Shown: piece after piece, positions 1 through 7,933 of the stretch
Position numbering within the stretch: the first letter of the stretch is position 1
Layout: each line of letters opens with the position of its first letter
Assembly (NCBI GenBank): GCA_023418255.1
Contig: JAEZZZ010000041.1
Span: 1 to 43,251, forward strand
Length of the DNA: 43,251 nucleotides
Origin: Bacteroidota bacterium
GTDB taxonomy: Bacteria > Bacteroidota > Bacteroidia > Bacteroidales > Dysgonomonadaceae
Reading direction: 5' to 3'
The notes under the pieces: generated by a model
The model's input: the letters and a program-made list of their open reading frames with translations, nothing else
Told to the model about the DNA's origin: nothing
The model's database searches: none
Made by a program: the position numbers and the translations under genes

Positions 1-99
1 GAATTTGAAGAAAATGATGGAAAAACTTGGGGGAAGAGTTTTTATTTTTTGTTTTCAGGTTCATTTTCCAAGCTAGATGTTCAATCTTTCCTAACCTAA
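1..99 (+). CDS. possible 3' end of a gene entering from the left
   Basis: Frame 1 is open from the first base to a TAA ending at 99 (32 codons, ending in ...DVQSFLT). I do not recognise the peptide. A second frame is also open to position 75, so coding is not proven. The bidirectional-looking hairpin at 155-195 would fit two genes converging here, one ending at 99 and the helicase ending at 257. Codons are A/T-rich like the surroundings. Confidence 0.25.
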   Translation, partial: EFEENDGKTWGKSFYFLFSGSFSKLDVQSFLT

Positions 100-154
100 A
101 TGTGAATTTCTAAGGAGCGACTAAATACAATAACGGGATATTATCCAAAGATAC

Positions 155-195
155 AACAAAGCCAACTAAGACATTGTGAATTAGTTGGCTTTGTT
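155..195. terminator. hairpin between convergent ends, likely terminator
   Basis: A perfect 15-bp stem (155-169 with 181-195) closes an 11-nt loop. The stem is A/T-rich at its base, so it carries T runs on both strands. It lies about 60 nt beyond the stop of the minus-strand helicase gene and could end transcription from either side. Confidence 0.6.
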
Positions 196-256
196 TGATT
201 AAATGATGAATGTCCCTTAAAGCTACAAGTTTCTGTAGCAATAAAGCATTATCCCT

Positions 257-3200
257 TCACAAAAGGTTTAGCTCAAAATACGACTTTTTATCCTTGTAGA
301 AATCTAACAACAACGCGTACATGGGATGCGTGCGAAGCACGCGCGCATTGCCGACCATAAACAATTGTTCACGTGCACGCGTGAGTGCCACATTCAGTTT
401 TCTGTCCACTTTACCGTCGCTGCTCATGGCACACAAAAAATCAAGCTGATATGGACGATTGACACAAAACGAAATCAAAATTATATCGCGTTGACTTCCT
501 TGAAATCGTTCGACCGTGTCCACCAAAATATTTTTTGCGTCGGGTATATTAGCTTGCACCATTGCATGGCGAATACGTGCAATCTGATTGCGATACGGTG
601 TAATGATACCGATATGACTGCTTTTAAGTGGTCGATTATTGGTGGCATATATATAAGAAATCGCTTGTACAAGGGCTATAATGCTTTCCGCTTCTGCCAC
701 GTTGATCTTGTCGGAAGGATGCGAATGCATCATTTTTTCGGTAGAAAAAAAAGCAACGCGGTGTGTGGCAACGATTTCTGCAAAAATAGTATCCTCCTTT
801 TTACCGATCGAAAGGGATAACGGCGCCGTTTGCCTTGGACGAACGACAAAGAGATTGTCGTTGTAAAAAAACTTCGCGGGAAAAGCGGCAATCGTTTCAT
901 GCATACGTCCCTGATGCGTAAGTTGCGCGTAAGCATGATGCCATTTATTGTTCACGCATGTGCGAATCAATCGTTCGAAAAGAGCTTCGCCACAATCCTC
1001 AACTCCCGCCTCGCATAATATAGGTTCCGTAACACGCGACATACGTTTGTTTTGTAGTACAATGGCCGATAACTGATTATGGTCCCCGATTAAAATAAAT
1101 TTATCAAATCGAGGCAATAAGCCAATAATCTGCGGCTCCACAATCTGCGAAGCCTCATCCACAATTGCTACATCAAACTTCTTTAAATCAAACAGTTCTA
1201 ATTTCCCATTGATAGACGCCAATGTGGAAACAAAAATACGCGTGTTGTATATCTCTTTTCGAAGCATTTCGCGATTGTCGGTTTTTTCGGAAATATTTTG
1301 TAGCAAGCGATGCCGATATGACGGCGCACACGACAATTCCGTGCCGACACGTATATATTTATCGCACATCTTTTCATCGCAACCGAAAGCGGCATGAATT
1401 GCCTGACACAATTCATCCACAGCGCGATTGGTATATGCCAGAACCAATATACTTTTCGTCGGGTCGTGGTGATACTCCTCTATCAATCGGCGTGCAAAAA
1501 TGGATGTCTTGCCTGTTCCCGGCGGTCCGACAATCAAAAAATAATCTTCGGCAGCCATTGCTTTGGCAATGATATCTTCAGGATAATTATGAACTGATTC
1601 ATCCGATGTAGCTTTCGGCTTGGTCTGTCCCAACAATAAATCGCGTTTTTTCTTGGAAGCTTTCAAAAAACTAAAAAGACTCTTATACATGCTGTTATAG
1701 GTGGCATCCAACGTGTCATGCTCAATTGCCCACAACTTGTTTTCTTTGAAAAACGTACGATTTTTTTGCTTATATCGCAGCCGTACTTCTACGGTTTTGG
1801 CGGTAATATCGGCAATGCTTCCTTTTAAAATCTGTTTGTTCAAAACGGAATCGTCCTTGTTTGCTCGCGGATAGACAATGCATATTTCGCCCTTCCGAAA
1901 ATTCACGATATCATTGTCGACAAGATTGCGACGAAAAAGAATCGTCATGTGGCGTGACGAATAATCTATTTTTTCGATTGTTAAATCGAAAAGCACATCC
2001 AACGCTTCAGCGCGTTCCTCAAAATCGGTATTCCACAGCGCGGCAACTCCTGTTGGCGATTCGTATTGCGCGTCACCAATTTTTTGCATATATATCTCGC
2101 AAGAGATAAAGCGCACAAAACGCTTGAAATAAGCCGCTTCCAACTCCGACGCCTGTTTCACTGTTTTCAGAAAATTCTCAATTGATTGTGTGTAAAAAAG
2201 TGGTAATCTCTTAGGCGTATCACACTGTTGCACAAGCATACTCATCAACGCATCTACCACATCGTTGTCGCCATGTGTCAATAGATACTCATTGGCTACA
2301 ATTTGATTGCGAAGATTGATTACTTTTTTTTCAAGAGATTGATATTCAGCGGAAAATCGCAAATTCTCCCCCGGACGTTGTGCAGCTGAATACAAAATGG
2401 CGGCATTGATATGGCGCGCATCTTTACCAAACACACTTTCAATCATCAACCGATATACCACGGTTTGTACATAATTGTTTATCGCCACTTTGCCGCTATC
2501 GTATTCGGGATATGGCAAACGACCCGATTTTAATTCCACGATTTTATAATACGGCTTATCAGTATCGGTTTGCAGCAAATCCAATCGACCTTGAAAACCA
2601 TATTTTTCACTGAAAAATGAAGGCTCTAAAATACATTCATGCACATCGATATGTTGTTGTGGAAAATCTCGCGTAATCACACGTTTTATATTTTCAAATT
2701 GCATTTCCGCTTTTTGCATAAACGCGCGAAAATCCTCATCGGATTGAATATCGGCACAACTTGTATATTCAAAAGGCGCTTGCTTAAACGATTTCAAAAA
2801 CGTCTCCTTGAAGGATAATTCGTGTGGATTTTTGGCAAATACTAATTCATCGAGGAAAAAATTGGCAAGATTTCCCAAAAGCAGATACGAACGATTGGGT
2901 ACTTCTTCGAACTTTTTCTGAAAATAGTGCAATGCTGATGTGGCATAATCGCGAAAACATTCCGCAATCGCCGATGCGTCAATCAGGTAATCGGGTTCCA
3001 ATACAATTATTTTGGGGATAAAATAACCATTTTTATCTTGGGAACAATCAATCAAATTCAATTGAGCACCTTCCCAAAAACGCGCGACACTTGTATTGAA
3101 CGCGGTGTTGTGCGGCGCCATATCGTAAGCCACCACAATTTCCGTTCCCGTAGCATTATCCACCACGCAATGAATATGTTTTTGCTCGCGGTCGATGGAT

Positions 3201-3598
3201 AAAATTTGCACACGCAAATGCTGCGTAACATCAAGCGTTTCCGGTTGGGAAAGGATATCGCTCGATGGTATTGTTTTATCCCCCGAAAGCCAGCTGCAAA
3301 GCTCAATTATCGCGCGATGTGCACGCATATATTCCCGTTTGTCAATACTGATTGCGCGCTGCTTCGCAAGCACGCGCAAACGCTGCAATTTCCATTCCAA
3401 TTGCTTGGGAAGTGCATATTTGTGCGCCACGAAAACGATACGTGAAAAAAGATTTGAAAATTGCAGCGTTTCGTCTTTCGTCAACTCTTTCACCAAACGT
3501 TGCAAAATGGCTTTCAGGTGATACAATTTTTTGTTATAATCTGCATCACTTGCTGATGCCAACTCAATGGATTCAATATAGGATTGTGTGTCTATCAT
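257..3598 (-). CDS. Dna2-like nuclease-helicase (PD-(D/E)XK + superfamily 1 helicase)
   Basis: A 1113-residue protein with two enzymatic halves. The N-terminal half holds a RecB/Cas4-type PD-(D/E)XK nuclease signature: D340 in GRLDLL and E355-L-K357 in ELKSG. The C-terminal half is a superfamily 1 helicase of the Dna2/UPF1/NAM7 type: Walker A GPPGTGKT at 691-698, Walker B DEAS at 814-817, motif V VERFQGSQRD and motif VI LNVALTRARE near the end. The four-cysteine Fe-S cluster of Dna2 and Cas4 is not evident around the nuclease. The family acts on DNA ends, flaps or stalled forks; the exact role here is inferred. The start codon lies one base after the dgkA stop, so the two are probably co-transcribed. 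It could equally be called an AAA-domain DEAD/DEAH-like helicase. No CRISPR genes are nearby, so a cas4 role is unlikely. Confidence 0.85.
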   Translation of the reverse strand: MIDTQSYIESIELASASDADYNKKLYHLKAILQRLVKELTKDETLQFSNLFSRIVFVAHKYALPKQLEWKLQRLRVLAKQRAISIDKREYMRAHRAIIELCSWLSGDKTIPSSDILSQPETLDVTQHLRVQILSIDREQKHIHCVVDNATGTEIVVAYDMAPHNTAFNTSVARFWEGAQLNLIDCSQDKNGYFIPKIIVLEPDYLIDASAIAECFRDYATSALHYFQKKFEEVPNRSYLLLGNLANFFLDELVFAKNPHELSFKETFLKSFKQAPFEYTSCADIQSDEDFRAFMQKAEMQFENIKRVITRDFPQQHIDVHECILEPSFFSEKYGFQGRLDLLQTDTDKPYYKIVELKSGRLPYPEYDSGKVAINNYVQTVVYRLMIESVFGKDARHINAAILYSAAQRPGENLRFSAEYQSLEKKVINLRNQIVANEYLLTHGDNDVVDALMSMLVQQCDTPKRLPLFYTQSIENFLKTVKQASELEAAYFKRFVRFISCEIYMQKIGDAQYESPTGVAALWNTDFEERAEALDVLFDLTIEKIDYSSRHMTILFRRNLVDNDIVNFRKGEICIVYPRANKDDSVLNKQILKGSIADITAKTVEVRLRYKQKNRTFFKENKLWAIEHDTLDATYNSMYKSLFSFLKASKKKRDLLLGQTKPKATSDESVHNYPEDIIAKAMAAEDYFLIVGPPGTGKTSIFARRLIEEYHHDPTKSILVLAYTNRAVDELCQAIHAAFGCDEKMCDKYIRVGTELSCAPSYRHRLLQNISEKTDNREMLRKEIYNTRIFVSTLASINGKLELFDLKKFDVAIVDEASQIVEPQIIGLLPRFDKFILIGDHNQLSAIVLQNKRMSRVTEPILCEAGVEDCGEALFERLIRTCVNNKWHHAYAQLTHQGRMHETIAAFPAKFFYNDNLFVVRPRQTAPLSLSIGKKEDTIFAEIVATHRVAFFSTEKMMHSHPSDKINVAEAESIIALVQAISYIYATNNRPLKSSHIGIITPYRNQIARIRHAMVQANIPDAKNILVDTVERFQGSQRDIILISFCVNRPYQLDFLCAMSSDGKVDRKLNVALTRAREQLFMVGNARVLRTHPMYALLLDFYKDKKSYFELNLL

Positions 3599-3599
3599 T

Positions 3600-3974
3600 T
3601 TATGAACATAAAGCGATAATTTTTGGTAAAAAGACGAGCATTCCTACTGCTAAAGCCGCCAACGCGGTAATCAACACAGCTCCGGCAGATAAATCTTTTA
3701 CCTTTTTAATGGCGGGATGACGTCCTTTTTTGCAGGCAAAATCCGACAACTCTTCCACCGCCGAATTGATTGCCTCGGCAGCCAACACACACCCGATAAC
3801 GATAATCACCGCCAGCCACTCTTCGCGTGTGATGCGCAGCCATACACCGCAACCGCTTGCCACCACGGCGGCAAACAAATGTATTTTCGCGTTGTCGGTT
3901 TCGCGAAAAAGCGTAACGATACCGTGAAATGCAAATTTGAACGAGCGCAACCGTTTTTTTATGTATTGAAACAT
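3600..3974 (-). CDS. dgkA: diacylglycerol kinase family protein (DgkA / undecaprenol kinase type)
   Basis: A small integral-membrane lipid kinase of 124 residues, the usual size. It phosphorylates diacylglycerol or undecaprenol with ATP at the inner membrane; which lipid is used cannot be read from sequence. Visible are the basic N-terminus (KKRLRSFKFAFHGI), the conserved EAINSAVEELSD segment with its metal/ATP-binding glutamates, and a C-terminal hydrophobic helix (ALAALAVGMLVFLPKI) after the KDLSAGAVL motif. I place the start at the ATG at 3974 because homologues begin just before the basic segment; an in-frame start ten codons upstream is possible but would fall inside the short leader behind the promoter at 4002-4032. 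The helicase gene follows after one base. Confidence 0.88.
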   Translation of the reverse strand: MFQYIKKRLRSFKFAFHGIVTLFRETDNAKIHLFAAVVASGCGVWLRITREEWLAVIIVIGCVLAAEAINSAVEELSDFACKKGRHPAIKKVKDLSAGAVLITALAALAVGMLVFLPKIIALCS

Positions 3975-4001
3975 CGGGAATGTGAGTGTTAAAAGTTTAG
4001 T

Positions 4002-4032
4002 CAAATGTACAAAAATAGTTTTTCATGGCAAA
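4002..4032 (-). promoter_or_regulatory. Bacteroidetes promoter for dgkA-helicase
   Basis: On the minus strand TTTG (4029-4032) is followed after 19 nt by TACATTTG (4002-4009), matching TTTG/TAnnTTTG. An overlapping second -7 box, TATTTTTG, lies at 4010-4017. Predicted start of transcription is about 20 nt before the dgkA ATG at 3974. Confidence 0.6.
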
Positions 4033-4178
4033 GTAAAGCACAATAGTATATCAAATCGAAAAAAGAGGTATACTCTGTCAATCTGATTTTAAGACATGAC
4101 ACTAATGCCTATAAACTTTAAACCATAAACTTCGAACTTCTTCACTTCTCTAAATTTTGTATGAGAAAGTGTTTACGA

Positions 4179-5207
4179 TTATTCTTGTGTGCTATCTGCG
4201 TCTTTTTTTTCCACGTCCTTTTTCTTTTTCTTTCCTGAAATCATGCGTTGCAAACGCATTAAGAAACGTTGGCTTGGATTACTTTTGAGATAGGATTCGA
4301 TGTGTCGTGCGCGTTTCTCTTCTAAAATTTCATCAATCTTGATAAGTATCCCCGATTCTTCGACATATCCAAACTCGTCGTTGATGGAGGTGCCAAAAAA
4401 CTTCATGTTGGGGGACAAATTCATGTATGCGTTGATAAGTGGCGGAATATTGTATCCCAAAGTGCGCACCTCTTTATTAAGAATTTTATAATCGTCATGG
4501 AATGTTTTCCCTTTGAAAAGGTTGTCCATTTTTTCAATATCCATATTGGTTTGTAATGGCTCGATGGGCGTGACCAGCTTCTGTTTGTCGGGAAAATGCT
4601 TGTTGAGAAAATACAAAATCATATTCCGCGCATCCTTGTTGTATGTGCCATACATGGTCACTTTTCCAAAGAAATATCTCATCTCCGGATCAATCACAAT
4701 CAATGCACCCAAGCCATCCCAAAGATTGTCGAGCGCAAAAATGCCTTTACGTCCTTTTAGCGTCGATTGATATTCAAGCGAAACAAACGAGCGTCCCAAC
4801 TCAAACGTATATGGGAGATAATCTTTTATAAACTCTTCCGAAAAACTGAGCAGATGCGCGGTTGCGAGCATCGGTTTGCCCTTTTTGTCAAATTCCACAT
4901 CGCTGCCGCGAATAAATCGATAACCGCCTAAAATCTCTTCGTCATCGGGGTCCCACACGATGAGTTGACGATAAGGTTCATCCATCGTGTCGTATTTATC
5001 AATATCGGCTTCCAGCCTGCTGCCTCCGCCATAATGACGAAAAGCGATTTCGCGCAAACGTCCTACTTCGCGCATCAAGTTGGGCGAATCATGCGCGGTG
5101 AAAACATAAATTTCGTTATTCGCCTTATTGGTTCTTCGTACTCTCTTCTGAACTGTGAGTTCACTTTTTAAAAGTTCTTTATCTACCGGTTGAATAATTT
5201 CTTGCAT
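4179..5207 (-). CDS. glsB: GNAT/hemolysin-type N-acyltransferase, likely GlsB (glycine lipid synthesis)
   Basis: A 342-residue protein of the acyl-ACP-dependent GNAT group often labelled 'hemolysin' (related to OlsB). The core fold is recognisable from the segment IVWDPDDEEILGGYRFIRG, the stretch around FELGRSFVS and the region around MYGTYNKDA. In Bacteroides thetaiotaomicron the homologous N-acyltransferase GlsB adds a 3-hydroxy fatty acid to glycine, the first step to glycine and serine-glycine lipids; that substrate is carried over here by homology and by the neighbour. The C-terminus is a Lys/Asp-rich tail. It starts 6 nt after the stop of the O-acyltransferase gene, so both are in one operon. 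The pairing of an OlsB-like with an OlsA-like gene is the best support for the call. Confidence 0.75.
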   Translation of the reverse strand: MQEIIQPVDKELLKSELTVQKRVRRTNKANNEIYVFTAHDSPNLMREVGRLREIAFRHYGGGSRLEADIDKYDTMDEPYRQLIVWDPDDEEILGGYRFIRGSDVEFDKKGKPMLATAHLLSFSEEFIKDYLPYTFELGRSFVSLEYQSTLKGRKGIFALDNLWDGLGALIVIDPEMRYFFGKVTMYGTYNKDARNMILYFLNKHFPDKQKLVTPIEPLQTNMDIEKMDNLFKGKTFHDDYKILNKEVRTLGYNIPPLINAYMNLSPNMKFFGTSINDEFGYVEESGILIKIDEILEEKRARHIESYLKSNPSQRFLMRLQRMISGKKKKKDVEKKDADSTQE

Positions 5208-5213
5208 ATTCTT

Positions 5214-6041
5214 TCAACGTTTAAGAGCGTAAGTTTGTTCTTTTATCTGTCGCGCCCACTGCAAAGGTGTTTTGGAATGGTCGAGCGACTGCCACGAAAT
5301 TCGTTTGCCAAAAATAATGTCAAATGTTTGCTGCTTGTTTTTAAAGAGTTCTCTCGGCAACAATATTAGTTCGATATTGAATTTTATGCCTATTTTTTTT
5401 CTGAGGTTGGCAATGTTGTAAAAAAGGGATGAGTTTCGTCCATCAAAATAGATGGGGACAATGTCGCGCTTATATTCCACGGCTTTTACCACAAAGTTTT
5501 TCATCCATGTCAAATCTTTTATTTCGCCGTTTTGCTTGCGCGAGCAGAGTCCTGCCGGAAACGTGATAATTTGATTGTCCGACGCGTATGCTTCATTGAT
5601 GGCTTTGACCGATTCTTTTGCTTGGGTTCCATATTTGTTGATGGGCACGAAGATGGTTTCCAGGTTCTTGATGTTCAACAAAACATCATTCACCAAGTAT
5701 TTTATTTTGTTGTTGTACTTTTTGCCGAGATATGCCGAAAGGCAGATGCCATCTAAACCTCCCAGCGGATGATTTGCCACAAAGATAAATTTGCCGGTGT
5801 CGGGAATATTCTCTTTCCCATGTACACGGAGCGTTACCTGAAACTCTTCGTCCACCAGCGCTTGCATAAATTCGACGCCTTGCTTGTCGTGATGACGTGC
5901 AATAATAGCGTTGATGTCGTCTTGATGCACAAGACGTTTTAGGTAGTTGATGATAAATTTGGGTATCTTCTTGTAATGTTTCGGAGATTTAGAACGCAGG
6001 ACGCGGTCTATATCAATTTTCAATTTAGATTTTGAATCCAT
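5214..6041 (-). CDS. glsA: PlsC/OlsA-like O-acyltransferase, likely GlsA (glycine lipid synthesis)
   Basis: A 275-residue acyltransferase of the lysophospholipid acyltransferase (PlsC) superfamily. The catalytic motif is NHPLGGLDG with H91 and D97, an HX5D spacing instead of the classical HX4D. The second conserved block is FPAGLCSR, where most PlsC enzymes have FPEG. Both deviations recall the hemolysin/OlsA-type branch. In Bacteroides GlsA esterifies the hydroxyl of the N-acyl glycine made by GlsB, giving the diacylated lipid; I infer the same job here. It is the first gene of a two-gene operon, with a -7 box (TAAGTTTG) about 36 nt upstream of its start. Confidence 0.75.
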   Translation of the reverse strand: MDSKSKLKIDIDRVLRSKSPKHYKKIPKFIINYLKRLVHQDDINAIIARHHDKQGVEFMQALVDEEFQVTLRVHGKENIPDTGKFIFVANHPLGGLDGICLSAYLGKKYNNKIKYLVNDVLLNIKNLETIFVPINKYGTQAKESVKAINEAYASDNQIITFPAGLCSRKQNGEIKDLTWMKNFVVKAVEYKRDIVPIYFDGRNSSLFYNIANLRKKIGIKFNIELILLPRELFKNKQQTFDIIFGKRISWQSLDHSKTPLQWARQIKEQTYALKR

Positions 6042-6076
6042 TCCGCTTCTATTTCTATTTCTTTTTGACTTGACTA

Positions 6077-6084
6077 CAAACTTA
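6077..6084 (-). promoter_or_regulatory. -7 box upstream of glsA
   Basis: TAAGTTTG on the minus strand matches TAnnTTTG. No clear TTTG is seen at the -33 position, so this is a partial promoter match. Confidence 0.35.
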
Positions 6085-6197
6085 CATAAAAAAGTTTGAA
6101 TTTTATGCGCCGATCGATAAAAATCAAGGCTGCAATTGTTACATTTGTAATTAAGGTGCTCTATGGCACAAGTGTTTAATAATTAAAAATTATAATT

Positions 6198-6706
6198 ATG
6201 ATAACAGTCAGCGGTTTTGATGCTCACAAAGATAGCATACTATTTATGTGTATCTTGGATGAGTAAGGCAAAAAAAACAGAAGAAAAATATTGGTGTATC
6301 CACACGCGAAATTAAACACATGTCATCAGTCATGCGGTTATATTTTGTTCGTGATGTGTGTATGGAAAGTACTGGTATTTATTGGCTCCCCATTTCGTGC
6401 TTGTTGGAAAAGGAGTTCACCCTTCATTTGGTCAACCTCCGGTTTCTTAAACAACTTCCCGGACGTAAGAGCAATGTAAAAGACGCAAAGTGGATTGCTA
6501 CCGTACTTATTAAAGGCTTGGTCACAGACAGTTTTGTGTCTGACGGTAACATCCAACGCCTACGCCAATGCGGACGCCGCATTGCATTCACGAGAGCAAC
6601 AAATATATGGTTTGTTGCCAACAACGCAATTGATATGCTACTGCAGCGTTGCAACATACGCTTGAGTAACTCTGTAAAAGAAATCGATTGCTTTCATCTA
6701 AACTAA
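6198..6706 (+). pseudogene. IS110-family transposase remnant (N-terminal part, broken)
   Basis: The ATG at 6198 opens MITVSGFDAHKDSI, the start of IS110-type DEDD transposases, and stops after 22 codons. A second piece in another frame (about 6355-6706) continues the same family: ESTGIYWLPI, LVNLRFLKQLPGRK, VKDAKWIATVLIKGLV and MLLQRCNIRLSN. Some 20 residues are missing between the pieces. The C-terminal half, including the Ser-containing domain, is absent: the frame ends at 6706, and nothing similar is seen before 6917. Intact members have roughly 330 residues or more. IS110 elements usually lack terminal inverted repeats, so the ends cannot be placed. This is an inactive relic. Confidence 0.8.
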
Positions 6707-6846
6707 ACATAACGTTTTTTCGGCAAAGATCGAAAAAACAAGATGACCTAAAAGACGGCGAATTTGGGATGATTACTCTGCATCAAATTTAAGCTGAAAA
6801 ACTCAAAAACAAATTAGCCGAAAACAAAATCTTCAAAAATATAAAA

Positions 6847-6880
6847 AGAGCAAGGCTGAAATACCTATCAATCTTGCTCT
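6847..6880 (-). terminator. terminator of oxyR
   Basis: On the minus strand an 8-bp stem (6873-6880 with 6847-6854) closes an 18-nt loop and is followed by a run of T residues. It sits 38 nt past the oxyR stop codon. Confidence 0.55.
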
Positions 6881-6917
6881 AAAATTTGAATTTAGCGAGT
6901 AACTCTATTTAGCCTGC

Positions 6918-7859
6918 TTACAGTGGAATGATGTATTTTCGCATTGCCGAATCTTGGAGCGAAGCGGGAACAGCAGATTTGATTTCCTGTGCGATAATTT
7001 TCAAAAGGCTTTCTCTTAGGAATTCTTTACGCGTAACGAGGCTAATTTCTCTCACCGGAGTACTGTTTTTAAACGGACGCACCTTTTTCTTTTGTGATTC
7101 ACTCAGGTTTTCAATTGCCATTTCGGGTATAACGGTGATTCCTTGATGATTGTCCACAATGTTTATCAGTGTGTCGATGCTTCCGGCTTCGTAGGTAAAA
7201 ATGGAGGAATCGGTTTTTTTCTTTTTCAAATTGCACAGATGCAATATTTGTGTTCTGAAGCAGTGTACCTCATCCAGCATCCACAGTTGGGCCAAATTCA
7301 AATCATTTTCATCAAGCGACGTTTTTGCATACAGCGCTTTTTCATTGGGCGAAACATAGGCTAAGAATTTTTCATAATAGAGAGGCATCTCTTTCAAATG
7401 TTCGTCCCCAAGCGGTGTTGCTAAAATGCCACCATCCAAAGTGTCATTTGTCAGCGATGTAAGTATTTGTTCGGTGGTCATTTCACTTACAAAAATGCGG
7501 ATGTCGTAGTCGATACCGGAGTGCACTCTCACAAGCTTTGGCAAAAGATAAGGCGAGACGGTGGGAATAATTCCCAAGCGGAAAACACCTTTGACAATGC
7601 CCTTTTGTTCTAAAACTACATCTTTTATATGGTTTACTTGGGCTACGGCTATGCGTGCCTGTTCGATGATAAGTTTCCCAATCTCTGTCGGTTGGATGGG
7701 AAGTTGTCCGCGGTCAAAAATTTTAACCTCTAACTCTTCTTCCAACTTCTGAATCATCATACTCAGTGTGGGTTGAGTAACAAAACAGGCCTCTGCAGCT
7801 TTCGAAAAATGACGGTAATGATCGACTGCGATGATATATTCTAATTGTTGTATGTTCAT
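6918..7859 (-). CDS. oxyR: OxyR, LysR-family peroxide sensor
   Basis: A 313-residue LysR-type regulator that senses hydrogen peroxide and activates catalase, Dps and peroxidase genes. Residues 1-60 form the winged helix-turn-helix (MNIQQLEYIIAVDHYRHFSK, then TQPTLSMMIQKLEEEL); the rest is the periplasmic-binding-protein-like sensor domain. The diagnostic feature is the redox pair C200 and C209 in HCFRTQILHLC, with the same nine-residue spacing as C199/C208 of E. coli OxyR. This separates it from other LysR regulators. None of its usual targets is in the window. Length is normal. A hairpin terminator lies 38 nt downstream. Confidence 0.93.
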   Translation of the reverse strand: MNIQQLEYIIAVDHYRHFSKAAEACFVTQPTLSMMIQKLEEELEVKIFDRGQLPIQPTEIGKLIIEQARIAVAQVNHIKDVVLEQKGIVKGVFRLGIIPTVSPYLLPKLVRVHSGIDYDIRIFVSEMTTEQILTSLTNDTLDGGILATPLGDEHLKEMPLYYEKFLAYVSPNEKALYAKTSLDENDLNLAQLWMLDEVHCFRTQILHLCNLKKKKTDSSIFTYEAGSIDTLINIVDNHQGITVIPEMAIENLSESQKKKVRPFKNSTPVREISLVTRKEFLRESLLKIIAQEIKSAVPASLQDSAMRKYIIPL

Positions 7860-7933
7860 GTTTTAATATAAAAAAAGAGGAGTTGTGCTAGATGATATCT
7901 TGCAAATAAATCAACCAAAACTCGTCGGCATGT

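Noticed and set aside
155..195. 15-bp inverted repeat as a phage or integrase attachment site
   Set aside because: No integrase, tRNA or second copy is near; its position at a gene end with T runs fits a terminator.
257..3598. Cas4-like nuclease signature as evidence of a CRISPR-Cas locus
   Set aside because: No repeat array and no other cas gene is seen; the protein is a large helicase fusion of the Dna2 kind.
326..3720. Several plus-strand and other-frame open frames of 60-160 codons opposite the helicase gene
   Set aside because: They lie antisense or out of frame to a full-length helicase with all motifs; none resembles a known protein.
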